Positions 61,632 through 64,000 of a stretch of DNA of 64,000 nucleotides are shown here, piece by piece. Source of the DNA: Microcosmobacter mediterraneus (GTDB taxonomy: Bacteria; Bacteroidota; Bacteroidia; Flavobacteriales; Flavobacteriaceae); contig NZ_JAVRIA010000007.1 of assembly GCF_031846265.1 (NCBI RefSeq), positions 49,436 through 113,435 of the forward strand. Reading direction: 5' to 3'. The position numbers and the translations under genes are program-made. The first letter of the stretch is position 1. The number at the start of each line of letters is the position of its first letter. A model generated the notes under the pieces. The model was not told the origin of the DNA, ran no database searches, and saw only the letters and a list, made by a program, of their open reading frames with translations.

Positions 61632-62693
61632 TTAAATATTGTAAATGACACCTGAACTATGATCTTTAATTGCTCCTGTAACGCTTTTAAGACAATTGAC
61701 TTCACCTCGTAACTTTAACACACCTAATAAGCCAAAGATTAAGGCTTCTTTGTATTCAATAATATCATTATCTGGTATAATAATATATGACCTCGACATT
61801 GATTTTAAACGTGCAATTAAAAAATCATTAAATACGCCTCCTCCAGTAATAAATACCTTAGAATTATCTTCAATGGCCTTAGATATTTGGTATGCAACAT
61901 GTTCTACAAACGTTCTTAGCACATCTTTAATTTCTAAATTAAAAGCATTAATCAACGGAAATATTTTGTCTTCTACCCATTCTAAACCTAAAGATTTTGG
62001 TGGTTTTCGACTGTAAAATTTTATTTGATTTAATTTATCTAATAACAATTTATTAATTGTTCCTTCTGAAGCTAATTGTCCTTTATCATCAAAATCGAGT
62101 CCTATTTTTCTAACATAATAGTTTAAGACAATATTTACAGGACAAATGTCATAAGCTACTCTGCCAACATTAGCTTCAGTTGAAATATTTGCAAATCCGC
62201 CTAGGTTAAGACAATACTCATAATCTGAAAACAAAATACGATCACCAATCGGAACTAATGGAGCACCTTGACCTCCAAGCTTTACATCCTGTATTCTAAA
62301 ATCGCAAACGACTGTCGTTTTTATATAATTTGAAATCATTTTTCTATTTCCAATTTGGACTGAAATACCGTCTTCAGGTTTATGTAGTGCTGTATGACCA
62401 TGAGAAGAAACTAAATCAAGGGTTTCTATTACATTTATATCAATAAAATTTTGAATTGCATTAGCCAATAGTTCCGTATACGATTCATCTATTTTAATTA
62501 ACTCATTATCAGATATATTAGTAAGCTTACTAAGTTTGTTAAACCAGTAGTCTGAATATGAAATTGTTTCAGTATTATGAATTTTAAAATGCCATTTATC
62601 ATTTATTATGGTGAAGGTTATATAGGCTAAGTCTATTCCATCTAAAGACGTACCAGACATAACACCAATAACATTATACTCATTAGTTATCAT
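61632..62693 (-). CDS. anmK: Anhydro-N-acetylmuramic acid kinase
   Basis: A 353-residue sugar kinase of the ASKHA fold that phosphorylates anhydro-MurNAc in peptidoglycan recycling to yield MurNAc 6-phosphate. Motifs are VIGVMSGTSLDGIDLAYI, DLVSSHGHTALHKP, DFRIQDVKLGGQGAPLVPIGD, NLGGFANIS and the ATP-site VFITGGGVFNDFL. It is divergent from the acyl-CoA dehydrogenase gene across 92 bp and followed by the Glu/Leu/Phe/Val dehydrogenase gene 73 bp downstream. Confidence 0.95.
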   Translation of the reverse strand: MITNEYNVIGVMSGTSLDGIDLAYITFTIINDKWHFKIHNTETISYSDYWFNKLSKLTNISDNELIKIDESYTELLANAIQNFIDINVIETLDLVSSHGHTALHKPEDGISVQIGNRKMISNYIKTTVVCDFRIQDVKLGGQGAPLVPIGDRILFSDYEYCLNLGGFANISTEANVGRVAYDICPVNIVLNYYVRKIGLDFDDKGQLASEGTINKLLLDKLNQIKFYSRKPPKSLGLEWVEDKIFPLINAFNLEIKDVLRTFVEHVAYQISKAIEDNSKVFITGGGVFNDFLIARLKSMSRSYIIIPDNDIIEYKEALIFGLLGVLKLRGEVNCLKSVTGAIKDHSSGVIYNI

Positions 62694-62716
62694 ATTAGTA
62701 AAATTAAGTATTCATA

Positions 62717-62747
62717 TTGAAAAAACGCTAATAATGACCTATCTTTG
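62717..62747 (+). promoter_or_regulatory. Promoter of the acyl-CoA dehydrogenase gene
   Basis: TTG (62717-62719) and TATCTTTG (62740-62747) are 20 bases apart, matching TTG-N17-23-TAnnTTTG. The ATG follows 38 bases later. Confidence 0.6.
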
Positions 62748-62785
62748 CATCACTTTTTTAAAGAATCAATAATTTATTACAACTA

Positions 62786-63928
62786 ATGGATTTTACACTT
62801 ACCGAAGAACATTTAATGATTAGAGATGCAGCTAGAGACTTTGCAAAAACTGAGCTACTACCTGGAGTTATTGAACGTGATGATAAGCAATCCTTCCCTG
62901 ATGAATTAGTTAAAAAGATGGGAGAACTAGGATTTATGGGCATCATGGTTGATCCAAAATATGGAGGAAGTGGGATGGATGCTATTTCATATGTTCTTAT
63001 CATGGAAGAATTATCCAAAATAGATGCTTCTGCTTCGGTTATGGTTTCAGTTAATAACTCGCTAGTTTGTTACGGTTTAGAAGCTTTCGGAACTGAAGAT
63101 CAGAAGCAAAAATATTTAACTAAGTTGTCTTCAGGAGAATGGATTGGTGCGTTTTGTTTAAGTGAACCAGAAGCAGGAAGTGATGCTACATCTCAAGCTA
63201 CAACAGCGATAGACAAAGGTGATCATTATCTTTTAAATGGAACAAAGAACTGGATAACTAACGGTGGACGTTCTGATGTCTATTTAGTTATTGCCCAAAC
63301 TGACAGAGAAAAAGGTCACAGAGGAATAAATGCTTTTATTGTTGAAAAAGGAATGCCAGGTTTTGACATAGGACCTAAAGAAGATAAGCTAGGTATTAGA
63401 GGTAGTGACACTCACACTTTACAATTTAATGATGTGAAGGTGCCGAAAGAAAATAGAATTGGTGAGGATGGTTTTGGTTTTAAATTCGCTATGAAAACAC
63501 TATCAGGCGGAAGAATTGGAATTGCAGCGCAGGCACTTGGTATTGCTTCTGGAGCTTATGAATTAGCTTTAAAATATTCAAAGGAACGTAAAGCCTTTGG
63601 GACTCAAATATGTAATCACCAAGCTATTGCTTTTAAGTTAGCAGATATGTATACTGAAATTGAAGCCGCACGAATGCTAGTTATGAAAGCAGCTTGGGAT
63701 AAAGACCAAGGTAATAACTATGATATGTCTAGTGCTATGGCAAAACTTTATGCTAGTAAAGTAGCCATGGAGCAAACGGTTGAAGCTGTTCAAATACATG
63801 GTGGAAATGGTTTTGTAAAAGAATATCATGTTGAGCGTTTAATGCGTGATGCTAAAATCACACAAATTTATGAAGGTACTTCTGAGATTCAGAAAATTGT
63901 GATTTCTAGAGGTGTTATTAAAGCATAA
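62786..63928 (+). CDS. Acyl-CoA dehydrogenase
   Basis: Flavoprotein of 380 residues that makes trans-2-enoyl-CoA from short- or branched-chain acyl-CoA and passes electrons to ETF. Motifs: CLSEPEAGSDA and TKNWITNGG (FAD contacts), RKAFGTQICNHQAIAFKLADM, VQIHGGNGFVKEYHVERLMRD and the catalytic base Glu363 in IYEGTSEIQK. The position of this glutamate groups it with butyryl-CoA dehydrogenase and 2-methylbutyryl types and away from isovaleryl and long-chain forms, where the base is elsewhere. Exact chain specificity cannot be read. Confidence 0.93.
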   Translation: MDFTLTEEHLMIRDAARDFAKTELLPGVIERDDKQSFPDELVKKMGELGFMGIMVDPKYGGSGMDAISYVLIMEELSKIDASASVMVSVNNSLVCYGLEAFGTEDQKQKYLTKLSSGEWIGAFCLSEPEAGSDATSQATTAIDKGDHYLLNGTKNWITNGGRSDVYLVIAQTDREKGHRGINAFIVEKGMPGFDIGPKEDKLGIRGSDTHTLQFNDVKVPKENRIGEDGFGFKFAMKTLSGGRIGIAAQALGIASGAYELALKYSKERKAFGTQICNHQAIAFKLADMYTEIEAARMLVMKAAWDKDQGNNYDMSSAMAKLYASKVAMEQTVEAVQIHGGNGFVKEYHVERLMRDAKITQIYEGTSEIQKIVISRGVIKA

Positions 63929-63950
63929 TAATCTATAATATAACCATCAA

Positions 63951-63984
63951 AAAAACGACTTAATTAAATTAGGTCGTTTTTTTT
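63951..63984 (+). terminator. Terminator of the acyl-CoA dehydrogenase gene
   Basis: AAAACGAC (63952-63959) pairs with GTCGTTTT (63973-63980) and extends with further A-T pairs toward a short loop, then T-run; 23 bases after the stop. Confidence 0.75.
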
Positions 63985-64000
63985 ATTATTTAATCATCCG

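Noticed and set aside
1..64000. CRISPR array, insertion sequence or prophage
   Set aside because: No regularly spaced repeats, transposase, integrase or phage genes were seen on either strand.

Overview
The window is a 64 kb piece of an AT-rich chromosome from a member of the Flavobacteriaceae (Bacteroidota), probably marine. Three things point there: PorT and two proteins with C-terminal type IX secretion (T9SS) sorting domains; the Bacteroidota promoter element TAnnTTTG in front of many genes; and characteristic genes such as the lipoprotein BamA homologue TamL, a short RpoD without region 1.1, and an ExbB-ExbD-TonB set of flavobacterial form. I see no prophage, insertion sequence or CRISPR array.

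Layout. 1-10.2 kb: a divergent cysteine dioxygenase / cysteine-sulfinate-type decarboxylase pair (hypotaurine synthesis), apaG, a conserved hypothetical, P5C dehydrogenase, a T9SS-secreted alpha/beta hydrolase, rsmG, a fatty acid desaturase and an aspartate aminotransferase. 10.2-11.1 kb: three very small single-span membrane protein genes, one of them frameshifted. 11.3-27 kb: housekeeping genes (trkA-trkH potassium uptake, ubiE-porT, an rRNA methyltransferase, tamL, fbaA-accD, a lipoprotein, rpsO, pnp, rpoD, rpe), several ending in clear hairpin terminators. 27-47.8 kb: one 20.8 kb block on the minus strand that encodes a complete Wzx/Wzy-type exopolysaccharide pathway: flippase, polymerase, initiating sugar-phosphate transferase, UDP-GlcNAc 2-epimerase, WecG-type and four GT4 glycosyltransferases, an acetyltransferase, Wza, and a Wzc tyrosine kinase. 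Four different sulfotransferases are interleaved, so the product is probably a sulfated polysaccharide.

48-54 kb: a large T9SS cargo protein, then a plus-strand three-gene cassette that is the most unusual part of the window. It encodes a 53-residue peptide with a Tat-like leader and a 13-residue hydrophilic tail, a PqqD/RRE-like domain fused to an HprK-like kinase, and a nucleotidyltransferase. It looks like a small peptide-modification system without the usual lasso or radical-SAM enzymes. 54-64 kb: an outer membrane barrel protein, an MtfA-type metallopeptidase, tRNA-Val(TAC), folC, the tonB-exbD-exbB genes, nhaD, a branched-chain amino acid/glutamate dehydrogenase, anmK and an acyl-CoA dehydrogenase.

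All functions are read from sequence motifs and memory of families; no search was run. Several predicted starts use TTG or GTG, and in some cases a -7 promoter box on top of the upstream start codon led me to choose a downstream start.
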